Of a DNA stretch of 64,000 bases, positions 55,843 to 64,000 are shown piece by piece. Where the stretch lies: positions 1 to 64,000 of the forward strand of contig NZ_CABVPX010000014.1 of NCBI RefSeq assembly GCF_902499125.1. Reading direction: 5' to 3'. The number at the start of each line of letters is the position of its first letter. Within the stretch, counting starts at the first letter, position 1. The notes beneath the pieces were generated by a model. It saw only the letters and a program-made list of their open reading frames with translations, was not told the DNA's origin and did no database searches. A program made the position numbers and the translations under genes. Source of the stretch: Burkholderia arboris (GTDB taxonomy: Bacteria > Pseudomonadota > Gammaproteobacteria > Burkholderiales > Burkholderiaceae).

Positions 55843-56552
55843 TCGAACTCGTCAGCCAGTACTGGCAAAGCTATCTCTATACCGACGGCTACCGCTTCAG
55901 CGGCCTCGCGATCACGCTGTGGCTGCTGGTCGTGTCGATCGCGCTCGGTTTCGCGCTCGCCGTGCCGCTCGCGATTGCGCGCGCGTCGTCGAACCGCTGG
56001 ATCTCGGGCCCCGTCTGGCTCTATACGTACGTGTTCCGCGGCACGCCGCTCTACGTGCAACTGCTGATGTGCTACACGGGCATCTACAGCCTGCAGGTCG
56101 TGCACGATCACGTGCTGCTCGACACGTTCTTCCGCAACGCGATGAACTGCACGCTGCTCGCATTCGTGCTGAACGAGTGCGCATATGCGACGGAGATCTT
56201 CGCCGGTGCGATCAAGGCGACGTCGGCCGGCGAAATCGAAGCCGGGATGGCCTACGGGATGTCGCGCTTCAAGCTCTATACGCGCATCATCCTGCCGTCC
56301 GCGCTGCGCCGCTCGCTGCCGAGCTACAGCAACGAAGTGATCCTGATGCTGCATGCGACGACGCTCGCGTTCACCGCGACCGTGCCCGACATCCTGAAGG
56401 TCACGCGCGACGTCAATTCGGCGACGTACATGTCGTTCCAGGCCTACGGCATCGCCGCCGTGCTGTACGCCGCCGTCGTGTTCACGCTCATCTGGGCGTT
56501 CCGCAAGCTCGAGACGCGCTGGCTCGCGTACCTCTCGCCGCGCAGCCATTAA
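55839..56552 (+). CDS. Basic amino-acid ABC transporter permease, HisM-like
   Basis: A 237-aa permease starting with GTG, overlapping the previous stop by 4 nt. FRGTPLYVQLLMCYTGIYS and the EAA loop GEIEAGMAYGMSRFKLYTRIILPSALRRSLPSYSNEVI are typical of HisM. Forms a heterodimer with the HisQ-like protein. Confidence 0.88.
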   Translation: MIELVSQYWQSYLYTDGYRFSGLAITLWLLVVSIALGFALAVPLAIARASSNRWISGPVWLYTYVFRGTPLYVQLLMCYTGIYSLQVVHDHVLLDTFFRNAMNCTLLAFVLNECAYATEIFAGAIKATSAGEIEAGMAYGMSRFKLYTRIILPSALRRSLPSYSNEVILMLHATTLAFTATVPDILKVTRDVNSATYMSFQAYGIAAVLYAAVVFTLIWAFRKLETRWLAYLSPRSH

Positions 56553-56585
56553 CGCATCCGCAAGATTCGCAAGGAAGGACCCAGC

Positions 56586-57353
56586 ATGTACAAGCTTACC
56601 GTTGACAACCTGCACAAGAAGTTCGGCGACAACGAGGTGTTGAAGGGCGTGTCGATGAAGGCGAAGGCCGGCGACGTGATCAGCATCATCGGCTCGAGCG
56701 GCTCCGGCAAGAGCACGTTCCTGCGCTGCATCAACTTCCTCGAGCAGCCGTGCTCGGGGCAGATCACGATCGGCAGCGAACCGATCCAGACCACGCGTGA
56801 CCGCAACGGCGCGCTGCGCGTGGCCGACCAGAAGCAGCTGCAGCGGATGCGCACGAAGCTGTCGATGGTGTTCCAGCACTTCAACCTGTGGGCGCACATG
56901 ACGGTGCTCGAGAACGTGATCGAGGCGCCGATGGCCGTGCTCGGGATCGGCAAGGATGAAGCGGTCGCACGCGCGCGCAAGTATCTGGAGAAGGTCGGCC
57001 TCGCGTCGCGCGTCGAAGGCATGTATCCGGCGCACCTGTCGGGCGGCCAGCAGCAGCGCGTCGCGATCGCGCGTGCGCTCGCGATGGAGCCGGAAGTGAT
57101 GCTGTTCGACGAGCCGACGTCGGCACTCGATCCGGAACTGGTGGGCGAAGTGCTGAAGGTGATGCAGAAGCTGGCCGAGGAAGGCCGCACGATGGTCGTC
57201 GTCACGCACGAGATGGGCTTCGCGCGCAACGTGTCGAATCACGTGATCTTCCTGCATCAGGGGAAGATCGAGGAGGAAGGGAATCCGCAGGAGATTCTCG
57301 TGAATCCGAAGAGCGAACGGCTCGGGCAATTCCTGTCGGGGCGGTTGAAGTAA
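56586..57353 (+). CDS. Basic amino-acid ABC transporter ATPase, HisP-like
   Basis: A 255-aa ATPase. Walker A GSSGSGKS (about 38-45), signature [15 protein letters not shown], Walker [20 protein letters not shown] and the H-loop [23 protein letters not shown] are intact. Closest in pattern to HisP and related polar amino-acid transporters. Follows hisM by 33 nt. Confidence 0.92.
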   Translation: MYKLTVDNLHKKFGDNEVLKGVSMKAKAGDVISIIGSSGSGKSTFLRCINFLEQPCSGQITIGSEPIQTTRDRNGALRVADQKQLQRMRTKLSMVFQHFNLWAHMTVLENVIEAPMAVLGIGKDEAVARARKYLEKVGLASRVEGMYPAHLSGGQQQRVAIARALAMEPEVMLFDEPTSALDPELVGEVLKVMQKLAEEGRTMVVVTHEMGFARNVSNHVIFLHQGKIEEEGNPQEILVNPKSERLGQFLSGRLK

Positions 57354-57424
57354 CCACGCGTGCGGGTTTTGCGTCGACGCCCGGGATGCCGTTGCGGCTT
57401 CACGGGCGCTGATGCGAACAACGC

Positions 57425-59746
57425 CTACTGTTGCGCAAGCGCATCCGTCAAAGGCCGCTGCGCGACACGCACGAGATTGTCGCGGCCCGCACCCGGGCTC
57501 GACCATTGCAGGTGCATGCTGGCTGGCCCGCTCGCATGCACGTACTCCACGCGGATCGGCACGTTCCGCTTCTGCGCGAGGTGGATCCGGCGCTTCGCGG
57601 TCGCGAGCCCCGGCTGTTCCTTGTCGATCACCTTGCGGCCGTCGATCCACACGCGCGCGACGTTGTCGCTCGTCACGCTGAACGTGTAGTTGTCGGCTTT
57701 CGGAATATCGAGCGCGCCGGTCCAGCGGATCGCATAGTTCGTCGCATTCATCCCCTTCGACGCGTCAGGCGAATCGGTGCCGCGCTCGGTATTCAGGTCG
57801 AAATCCACCAGCGGCGTGATCGACGAGAACACCGGCGTCGTGAACGTCGTGTCGTTGTAGTACGTCGCGTTCAGCACGCGCAGCCGCGAGCTGAATGCGC
57901 TCGCGAGCGCCTGCACCTCGGCCGTGCTCCACGGGTGGCCGTCGGGGTAGAGCGTGCCCTGGAACGGCGTCGCCGGCTCGACGGTCGCCGGTGCGGACGC
58001 CGTCTGCCCCCAGTGGAAGCGCGTATTCGTGCGGCCGATCATCAGTTCCCACACGAGGAAGCCCGTCTTGCCGCCGTAGGTGGATGCGATGCCGGCCATC
58101 GTCTGGCCCGCCTGGCCGCCCGGCCAGCCGCGCTGCAGCGTTTCCGAATTCAGGCTGTCGAGCAGGCTCGGCGGCAGCGAATAGTCGGGCGTCGTCGCAT
58201 TGAGCGCATACGGGTGGAAGGCATGGAAGTCGGAGAAGTAGTCGCCTTCCGGCTCCTGCACGTTCGGCGAATTGATCGGCTGCGTCGCGCCCGCGTTCAG
58301 GATCGCGATGCGCGCGTCGTTCATCATCAGCGCGCGCGTCGGCTGCAGCGCGCCGTTGCCGCTGCAGCCGGGCTCGTTCATCGGTTCCCAGTACAGGATG
58401 CGCGGATCGTTGCGGTGCGCGGACACGAAATCGGCGATGTAGTGCTGCAGATCCTGCTTGTACGTGGTCGGCGCGCCGGCCGCGACCGGTTGCAGGTACT
58501 GCTGCTCGACCGACTGCCCGGGCGATTGCACCCAGCGGCTGTTGTGCACGCCGAAGATTGGCGCAGGTTGCGGACCGTATGCGGGATCGACGTGCCAGCA
58601 GTCGTCGTAGAAGATCGGTGCAACCTTCAGCCCGTGGCGCGCGGCGATCCCGAGCAGGCTGTCGAACTTCGCGAGGAACGCGTCGCGATCGTTGACCCAG
58701 TTCAGGTAGTGCAGGTACACGGTGATCGTGTTCATCCCGTACGTCTGCGCGTAGTCGAGCTCGCGGTCGACGATCGCCGGATCGTAGTTCTGCCAGAAAT
58801 CGATCGCGTTGACGGCATTCCACGGGTTGTACACCGCGCCGACCACACGCGAGAAATCGTAGGTCTTCGGTGCGACGTCCGGAAAGCGGCTGACGGTCAC
58901 GTTGCTGAACGCGACGCTCGCACCGAAGCGGCGCAGCCCGAATGCGCCCGCGCGCAGCGCGGTCGTCAGGCCGCTCGTTGCGTCGTTGATGCTGATCACC
59001 TGCGTGCCGTCGACATACACCTCGATTGCGTTGTTGCGCGTGACGACTTTCAGGTGATGCGTGCTGCCCGGCACGACCGCGGGCGCCGGATAGTCGATGA
59101 AATCGGTCCAGTTGTTCTGCTCGCGGCCGACCTGCACCACGTGGCGCACCGCATCGAGCCCGATGTAGTAGCCCGTCAGCGCGTCGGTGCCGACTGTCGG
59201 GTTCGTCACGTGCACGATGAAGCCCGCGTTCGCGGTATTGGCGCCCGGTGCCGGTGCGCCGATCGTGACGTCCGCTTCGTACGATGCGTGGCCGTACGCC
59301 GGATGCTGCGCGTTCGTGACGAGCTTCGCGCCGTCCGTGCTCGTGCCGTCGATCCGGATCGTGTTGGTGCCGCCGCTCGTCCAGGCCGGGCCGTACGTAT
59401 CGAAATCGGCGAGCGTCAGCGTTTGCGTGTCGGTTGCCACGGGCGGTGCCGGCGGTGCGTAGGGCGGCACGCCGCGCGACGACACGCGCAGCGCGGGCGT
59501 CGGCCCGGGGAGGCCGAGCGTGACGAGCTGGTTCGGGAAATGCGACGGGCCGCCGTGCCCCATGTTCATGAAGTCGCTGGATGCAGCGGCGTTGGCGGCA
59601 GCGGCGCTGTCGCTCGATGCGGCATCGATGGACGCACGCGCGGCGAGTGCCGATGCGGACGGGGCGGACGAATCATCGCCGCCGCACGATGCCAGCAGCA
59701 CGACGACCGCCAGCGCGGCGGGCTTGAGACGAGACGTGATAGTCAT
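57425..59746 (-). CDS. Clan-A glycoside hydrolase lipoprotein with PA14 domain
   Basis: A 773-aa lipoprotein: signal peptide MTITSRLKPAALAVVVLLASC with lipobox LASC. Residues about 100-290 look like a concanavalin-type carbohydrate domain (DUF1080/LamG-like). About 300-640 form a (beta/alpha)8 hydrolase with acid/base Glu in YWEPMNEPG (about 458) and nucleophile Glu in FLVWELMIG (about 565), as in GH5-type mannanases and cellulases. About 665-765 is a PA14-like domain. The substrate may be a mannan or galactoside. Located beside a LacI gene and an AT-rich operator. Confidence 0.8.
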   Translation of the reverse strand: MTITSRLKPAALAVVVLLASCGGDDSSAPSASALAARASIDAASSDSAAAANAAASSDFMNMGHGGPSHFPNQLVTLGLPGPTPALRVSSRGVPPYAPPAPPVATDTQTLTLADFDTYGPAWTSGGTNTIRIDGTSTDGAKLVTNAQHPAYGHASYEADVTIGAPAPGANTANAGFIVHVTNPTVGTDALTGYYIGLDAVRHVVQVGREQNNWTDFIDYPAPAVVPGSTHHLKVVTRNNAIEVYVDGTQVISINDATSGLTTALRAGAFGLRRFGASVAFSNVTVSRFPDVAPKTYDFSRVVGAVYNPWNAVNAIDFWQNYDPAIVDRELDYAQTYGMNTITVYLHYLNWVNDRDAFLAKFDSLLGIAARHGLKVAPIFYDDCWHVDPAYGPQPAPIFGVHNSRWVQSPGQSVEQQYLQPVAAGAPTTYKQDLQHYIADFVSAHRNDPRILYWEPMNEPGCSGNGALQPTRALMMNDARIAILNAGATQPINSPNVQEPEGDYFSDFHAFHPYALNATTPDYSLPPSLLDSLNSETLQRGWPGGQAGQTMAGIASTYGGKTGFLVWELMIGRTNTRFHWGQTASAPATVEPATPFQGTLYPDGHPWSTAEVQALASAFSSRLRVLNATYYNDTTFTTPVFSSITPLVDFDLNTERGTDSPDASKGMNATNYAIRWTGALDIPKADNYTFSVTSDNVARVWIDGRKVIDKEQPGLATAKRRIHLAQKRNVPIRVEYVHASGPASMHLQWSSPGAGRDNLVRVAQRPLTDALAQQ

Positions 59747-60138
59747 TCTGGACTCCGTATGAATGAGGAGAAGCGGACGACTGGTGACTCGATGCGGATG
59801 CAGCGGTATCCGGACAGGATGCGTCGCGGAACGGTAGGCGTGTGGTGTGCGGACGGACGGAGCGGGCAGCGCGGCGGGTTCGCGCGCATTCGCTTCCGGT
59901 CACCGTCTCGTCGTGTTGCTGTGTCGCGGCTCGGGGTTCTGCCCGATGCCGACGCAAGTATAGAAATGCTTTGAAATTATTACTAATAATTTAGTGATGG
60001 TGTTTACCCTGAAGCTGGCGGGGGCCAAGGGCAAGCGGGACGGGAAGGGCGGCGCGGTATGCGCGCGGCAAGGCGCGCGGGCGGCAAACGCGCCGCGCCT
60101 TGGGGTGTTCGGCGGGAAGGCGAAGGCCGGCGGGGTAC
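59747..60138. other. Intergenic upstream of the hydrolase
   Basis: 392 bases. The only strong element is the 19-bp palindrome at 59974-59992. The rest is GC-rich flank without a recognised gene. Confidence 0.5.
59974..59992. promoter_or_regulatory. Perfect AT-rich palindrome, candidate LacI operator
   Basis: AAATTATTA-C-TAATAATTT is a perfect 9-1-9 palindrome in a GC-rich genome. It lies about 230 bp before the hydrolase start and just beyond the LacI gene stop. AT-rich palindromes of similar type lie in front of galM and the YtfQ-like gene. Confidence 0.6.
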
Positions 60139-61209
60139 TTACGCGCTGGCCGATTGCGCGGCCGTCTCGACGGTGCGCACCGATCCGCGCTCGACCAGCG
60201 GCCCGTCGAGCTTGATCGCGCGGCGGCGCACGGGCATCCCGACCGCGCGGTTCTGCTCTTCCTGCAGCAGGATCTCGACCGCCCAGCGGCCGAGCTCGTA
60301 GTTCGGCAGCACGATCGTCGACAGCGGCGGGTGCGTGTGCCGCGCGATTTCCTGGTCGTCGTAGCCGAGCACCGACACGTCGTCGGGCACGCGCATCCCG
60401 AGATGCTTGACGGCTTCGATCGCGCCGATCGCCATCAGGTCGTTCGCGCAGAAGATTGCGGTGGGCGGGTGCGGCTCGCGCAGCAGCGACAGCGTCTGCT
60501 CGAAGCCCGTATCGGAACCCCAGTCGCCGTCGCGCACGAGCTCCGGTGCGAACGGGATGTCGGCCGTCGCGAGCGCGGTGCGATAGCCCTTCAGGCGATC
60601 CTTCGCGGCGTCCTGCCACGGTTCGCCGTTCACGTAGCCAATGCGCCGGTGGCCCGCGCGCAGCAGGTATTCGGTGGCCGCATGCCCGCCCGCGACTTCG
60701 GCCGGCACGATCGACGACAGCCCGCTGTCCGTCGTATAGCAGTTGAGCAGCACGGCCGGCACGCGCAGCAGTTCGGCCGGCAGCGTGACCTTGCGCGTAT
60801 AGACGGTCGCATAGACGACGCCGAGCAGGTTCGGCATCGCGAGCACCGCGTCGAGCACCTGGCGTTCGATGTCGACGTTGCCGTGCGTCGAGTACACGGC
60901 GAGCAGCTTGCCGTTCGCATAGGCCGCGTCGCGTGCGCCGTCGATGTTGACGACCGGGTGCGGGCTCGTCGAGATTTCGTCGGCGAGATAGACGATCAGG
61001 TCGCGTTCGCCGCTGTGCGTCATCGCCACTTCGCGCGGCAGGAAGCGGTAGCCGAGCTCGTGCGCGGTCTTCAGCACCTTCTCGCGCGTGGCATCGGAGA
61101 ATTTGGTGCCCGCCGCGTTGTTCAGCACGAGGGAGACGGTGGATTGCGACACGCCGGCAAGCTTGGCGATGTCGGTCATCGTGGGGCGACGTTGAGTAGA
61201 GCGTTTCAC
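60139..61209 (-). CDS. LacI-family repressor
   Basis: A 356-aa regulator. The N-terminal helix-turn-helix and hinge read TMTDIAKLAGVSQSTVSLVLNNAAGTKFSDATREKVLKTAHELGYRF. A sugar-binding periplasmic-type domain follows, with AAEYLLRAGHRRIGYV-like and NDLMAIGAIEAVKHLGMRVPDDVSVLGYDD segments. The first codon may be the GTG at 61209 (VKRSTQRRP start) or an ATG 30 nt later; no clear ribosome-binding site distinguishes them. It probably controls the sugar island. Confidence 0.88.
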   Translation of the reverse strand: MKRSTQRRPTMTDIAKLAGVSQSTVSLVLNNAAGTKFSDATREKVLKTAHELGYRFLPREVAMTHSGERDLIVYLADEISTSPHPVVNIDGARDAAYANGKLLAVYSTHGNVDIERQVLDAVLAMPNLLGVVYATVYTRKVTLPAELLRVPAVLLNCYTTDSGLSSIVPAEVAGGHAATEYLLRAGHRRIGYVNGEPWQDAAKDRLKGYRTALATADIPFAPELVRDGDWGSDTGFEQTLSLLREPHPPTAIFCANDLMAIGAIEAVKHLGMRVPDDVSVLGYDDQEIARHTHPPLSTIVLPNYELGRWAVEILLQEEQNRAVGMPVRRRAIKLDGPLVERGSVRTVETAAQSASA

Positions 61210-61363
61210 GGTAGGAGCGTGGTCCGGCCTCGGCAGGATGATGGGCAAATAAAATCGGTAATGAACAGCGGGTCGGATCAATCTGCCCCGACGGTAACAT
61301 CGGCCATTCGGGCCGGCAATCAAGCTTTACGCGTGCCTGGCCCGGAGTCCTCGATGCCCAGAT

Positions 61364-61385
61364 AATAATATCAACAAATATTATT
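61364..61385. promoter_or_regulatory. Inverted repeat, candidate LacI operator (galM side)
   Basis: AATAATAT-CAACAA-ATATTATT is a perfect 8-6-8 inverted repeat about 100 bp before galM and about 155 bp before the lacI-type start, so it may regulate both. Confidence 0.6.
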
Positions 61386-61484
61386 GACCACGTGTGCCGC
61401 GTCGTGCCATCCTTTGCCGCACATGCCCGCGACCGGATGCTGCACGCCGGCGGCGGGATCGTCAGCTTCATCCCGGGATGATCG

Positions 61485-62414
61485 ATGCCGATGGGAATGC
61501 CCCGCCACGCCGACCTGATCGAACTCGCCAGCGGCTCGACCCGCGTGTGCGTCGCGCCGCACACCGGCGGATCGATCGCCGCGTACTACGAAGCAGGGCC
61601 CGACGGCCCGCAGCACTGGTTCCGGCCGACCACCGGCGCGGCGCTCGCGAGCGGCGATCCGCTCCGTTTCGCGAGCTTCCCGCTGTTTCCGTATTGCAAC
61701 CGCATCCGCGACGCGAAGTTCGAATTCGACGGCCGCACGATCGACCTGTCCGGCCCGAACGATGCGTATCGTCATGCGCTGCACGGTCATGGCTGGCGGC
61801 GCCCGTGGGCGGTCGAACGGTGCGGCGAAGCGCAGGTCGATTTGCGCTTCGAGCATCGTCCCGAGCCCGGCCGCCCGGGCGACTGGCCATTCCATTACGA
61901 GGCGCGCCAATCGATCCGGCTCGACGGCGGCGTGCTGTCGATCACGCTGTTCGCGCGCAATCTCGGCGCATTGCCGATGCCGTTCGGCATGGGCCATCAC
62001 CCGTACTACCTGCGCACGCCGCACACCGTCGTGAAAGCGCACGTCGACGCGATGTGGCACGCCGATGCGGACGTGCTGCCGGTTCGCGTCGGCGATCATC
62101 CGGCCGTCGGCGCGCTGCGAAACGGGATGCCGGCCGACGCATTCGATCTCGACAACAATTTCGTCGGCTGGTCGCGCGAAGCGGCGGTGATCTGGCCGGA
62201 GCGCGGCCGGCAGGTCGTGCTGCGGGCTGAGCGGCCATTCGACCAGCTCGTCGTGTATGCGCCGGCCGGTGCCGACGCGCTGTGCGTCGAACCCGTCACG
62301 AACACGACGGACAGCTTCAATGCAAAGGAATCCGCATCGCTCGTCGGCGGCTGCGTGCTGGCGCCGGGCGAGTCGCTGCAGGCGATGTTGCAATGGACGC
62401 CGGGCCCCGCCTGA
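61485..62414 (+). CDS. galM: Aldose 1-epimerase
   Basis: A 309-aa cytosolic mutarotase-like protein. Family motifs: PHTGGSIAAYYE near the N-terminus, FPLFPYCNRIRDAKFEFDGRTIDL, HALHGHGWRRPW (catalytic-region His), GMGHHPYYLR and CVEPVTNTTDSFN (catalytic Glu). It interconverts alpha and beta aldoses before catabolism. Several near ATGs (61485, 61491, 61497) are possible starts. Adjacent to the LacI regulator and sugar transporter. Confidence 0.85.
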   Translation: MPMGMPRHADLIELASGSTRVCVAPHTGGSIAAYYEAGPDGPQHWFRPTTGAALASGDPLRFASFPLFPYCNRIRDAKFEFDGRTIDLSGPNDAYRHALHGHGWRRPWAVERCGEAQVDLRFEHRPEPGRPGDWPFHYEARQSIRLDGGVLSITLFARNLGALPMPFGMGHHPYYLRTPHTVVKAHVDAMWHADADVLPVRVGDHPAVGALRNGMPADAFDLDNNFVGWSREAAVIWPERGRQVVLRAERPFDQLVVYAPAGADALCVEPVTNTTDSFNAKESASLVGGCVLAPGESLQAMLQWTPGPA

Positions 62415-62453
62415 CGGGTTCGGCGGTACGGGATTATCCCGAGTCGGGCAGGC

Positions 62454-62479
62454 GATAATATCGAGTAATAATATTAATT
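62454..62479. promoter_or_regulatory. AT-rich repeat, candidate LacI operator (ABC side)
   Basis: GATAATAT-CGAGTA-ATAATATT followed by AATT. The left half matches the galM-side operator; the right half is imperfect. It lies about 65-90 bp before the binding-protein gene. Confidence 0.5.
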
Positions 62480-62541
62480 CGTGACGCCGAAGCCAACCGT
62501 GTGTGCCACGGTGTGCGGGCCGATCACAATACCTGGAGACG

Positions 62542-63570
62542 ATGATGCCGAGCCGTGCAAAGCTGCAACGTATCGTGGTGACGATGGGGGTGACGCTCGG
62601 ATGCGTCGCGATCGCGCATGCGCAGGACAATGCGCAGAAGGTCGGGTCCAGCTCCGCGCAGACCTGCACGAATCCGAAGCCGGGCAGCGTGAAGCTGACC
62701 GATCTCGTGGTCGGCTTCTCGCAGTCGGAGAACGAGCAGAACCCGTTCCGCGCGACCGAAACCGCGTCGGTGCGTGCCGCGGCGAAGGCGGCCGGCGTCA
62801 AGCGGCTGCTGTATACGAATGCGAACGCGAACCAGGCGAAGCAGGTCGCCGATATCGAAAGCATGATCAACCAGGGCGCGCAGGCGCTGATCGTCGCACC
62901 GAACGATTCGACCGGCCTGCAGCCCGCGCTGGCGCAAGCGCGCGCGAAGGGCATCCCGGTCGTCACGATCGACCGGCAGACGGCCGGCACGCCGTGCCAG
63001 GATTTCATCACGTTCCTCGGCTCCGATTTCTTCCGGCAAGGGCAGCGCGCCGCGCAGGCGCTCGCCGATGCGACCGGCGGCAAAGCGGCGATTGCCGAGA
63101 TCCAGGGCGGCTACGGCAATACCGTCGAGAGCCAGCGTACCGATGGTTTCGCCGACGGCCTGAAGAAATTCCCGAACATGAAGATCGTCGCGTCGCAGAC
63201 CGCGAACTGGTCGGCCACCGAAGCGCAGAAGGTGATGGAGCAGGTGCTGCTCGCGCATCCCGACGTGACCGCCGTCTACGCGCAGGCCGACACGATGGCG
63301 CTCGGCGCGATGACCGCGTTGCGCCAGGCCGGCAAGCAGCGCGGCGTGACGGTCGTGTCGATCGACGGCACGAAGGACTTCGTCACCGCGATCGCGAACG
63401 GCTCGGCCGCGGCGAGCGTCGAGACCAATCCGCGCTTCGGCCCGCTCGCGTTCAAGTCGCTCGAGGCGTGGTTCGCCGGCAAGCCGGTCGCGCAGAAGCA
63501 GATCATGGACGACGCGCTGTACGACAAGGCGAACGCCAAGCATTCGCTCGAAGCGAACCTCGTCTACTGA
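62542..63570 (+). CDS. Sugar ABC transporter binding protein (YtfQ-like)
   Basis: A 342-aa periplasmic binding protein of the ribose/galactofuranose type. Signal peptide: [22 protein letters not shown]. The mature part has [67 protein letters not shown] and [30 protein letters not shown]. This resembles YtfQ (galactofuranose) and related carriers. The ATG at 62542 follows TGGAGAC; an adjacent in-frame ATG at 62545 is equally possible. The sugar is not determined by sequence. Confidence 0.88.
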   Translation: MMPSRAKLQRIVVTMGVTLGCVAIAHAQDNAQKVGSSSAQTCTNPKPGSVKLTDLVVGFSQSENEQNPFRATETASVRAAAKAAGVKRLLYTNANANQAKQVADIESMINQGAQALIVAPNDSTGLQPALAQARAKGIPVVTIDRQTAGTPCQDFITFLGSDFFRQGQRAAQALADATGGKAAIAEIQGGYGNTVESQRTDGFADGLKKFPNMKIVASQTANWSATEAQKVMEQVLLAHPDVTAVYAQADTMALGAMTALRQAGKQRGVTVVSIDGTKDFVTAIANGSAAASVETNPRFGPLAFKSLEAWFAGKPVAQKQIMDDALYDKANAKHSLEANLVY

Positions 63571-63620
63571 CCGGCCGGCAACCGCTCGGCAACCGCTCAC
63601 ACGCGAACGCGAGGCGCGCG

Positions 63621-64000
63621 ATGGATGCAACGCTTCCCGCCGGACCCGGCGCAGACGATGGCGCCGGCGGCAAACCCGTCGTGCTCGAGACGCACGGCGT
63701 TGGCAAGACGTTCGGCGTCGTGCGTGCGCTCAATGGTGTGTCGCTGACGTTGCGCGCGGGCGAGGTGCACGGGCTGATGGGCGAGAACGGTGCCGGCAAG
63801 TCGACGCTGATCAAGATCCTCACCGGCTTTCATCAGCCCGATGCGGGCGCGATTCGCGTCGATGGCGCGCCCGTGTCGTTCGACAGCCCGCGTGCCGCGC
63901 AGCGCGCGGGCATCTGCGCGGTCTACCAGGAAATCAACCTGATCCCCGAACGCAGCGTGGCCGAGAACATCTTTCTCGGTCACGAGCCACGCCGTTTCGG
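63621..64000 (+). CDS. Sugar ABC transporter ATPase, partial (3' end outside window)
   Basis: The first 126 codons of a double-ATPase-domain sugar importer protein (RbsA/YtfR type). Walker A is [17 protein letters not shown] and the Q-loop [21 protein letters not shown]. The open frame runs to the window edge. It lies 50 nt after the binding-protein gene in the same operon. Confidence 0.9.
   Translation, partial: MDATLPAGPGADDGAGGKPVVLETHGVGKTFGVVRALNGVSLTLRAGEVHGLMGENGAGKSTLIKILTGFHQPDAGAIRVDGAPVSFDSPRAAQRAGICAVYQEINLIPERSVAENIFLGHEPRRF

Overview
The window is high-GC DNA from a Burkholderia-type betaproteobacterium, probably a Burkholderia cepacia complex replicon other than the core of chromosome 1. 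The evidence is two trimeric general porins ending in HRF, many LysR, TetR, MarR and AraC regulators, DUF4148 and DUF3717 small proteins, an AidA/PixA-type protein, and mainly catabolic and transport gene sets. I see no rRNA, no canonical tRNA, no insertion sequence, no integrase, no prophage and no CRISPR array. Species and replicon are inferences.

Left part (1-12.6 kb): a porin, two small secreted proteins, and a ZIP-like metal transporter whose upstream region has the layout of a MerR-family promoter (19-bp spacer filled by a dyad). Then come O-acetylhomoserine sulfhydrylase, an O-methyltransferase, a DUF1176 protein and a complete RNA-repair locus. In that locus rtcR (sigma-54 activator with a CARF-like N-terminus) faces away from a slipin-rtcB operon. 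Between the divergent genes lie a well-spaced sigma-54 promoter and two tandem tRNA-like RNAs. One has intact acceptor, D and T arms but a GNRA-capped stem in place of the anticodon arm; the other is an acceptor/T-arm minihelix. This is the most interesting system in the window. An AidA-like protein follows.

12.8-26.8 kb: a MarR regulator, an orphan IscS, and a flavin reductase / 4-hydroxyphenylacetate 3-monooxygenase-type / cupin / DUF2848 operon that shares an 11-bp promoter element with the marR gene. Next are a methyltransferase, a LysE exporter with a divergent AraC regulator, a small protein behind a Fur-box-like palindrome, two LysR regulators, a tartrate/D-malate dehydrogenase with an MFS transporter, and a PL7-type alginate lyase lipoprotein.

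27-46 kb: a small P-loop kinase, an orphan Imm5-like immunity protein, argG (long type), an FUSC transporter with a large octanucleotide satellite upstream, a diguanylate cyclase, a lysine-permease-like transporter, a BenM/CatR-type LysR regulator and a hydrolase. There follow an MCE/PqiB-like protein plus a DUF3313 lipoprotein controlled by a divergent TetR through twin operators, a second TetR/glycosyltransferase pair, a HutC-type GntR and a second porin.

46-64 kb: a kdp potassium-transport locus with unusual order (kdpF, a 27-aa ORF, kdpA, kdpC, kdpB, a short kdpD, kdpE), a basic amino-acid ABC transporter (hisJ/argT-QMP type), and a sugar island. The island holds a clan-A glycoside hydrolase lipoprotein, a LacI repressor, aldose 1-epimerase, a YtfQ-like binding protein and a truncated ABC ATPase. 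It is linked by AT-rich palindromes that look like LacI operators.
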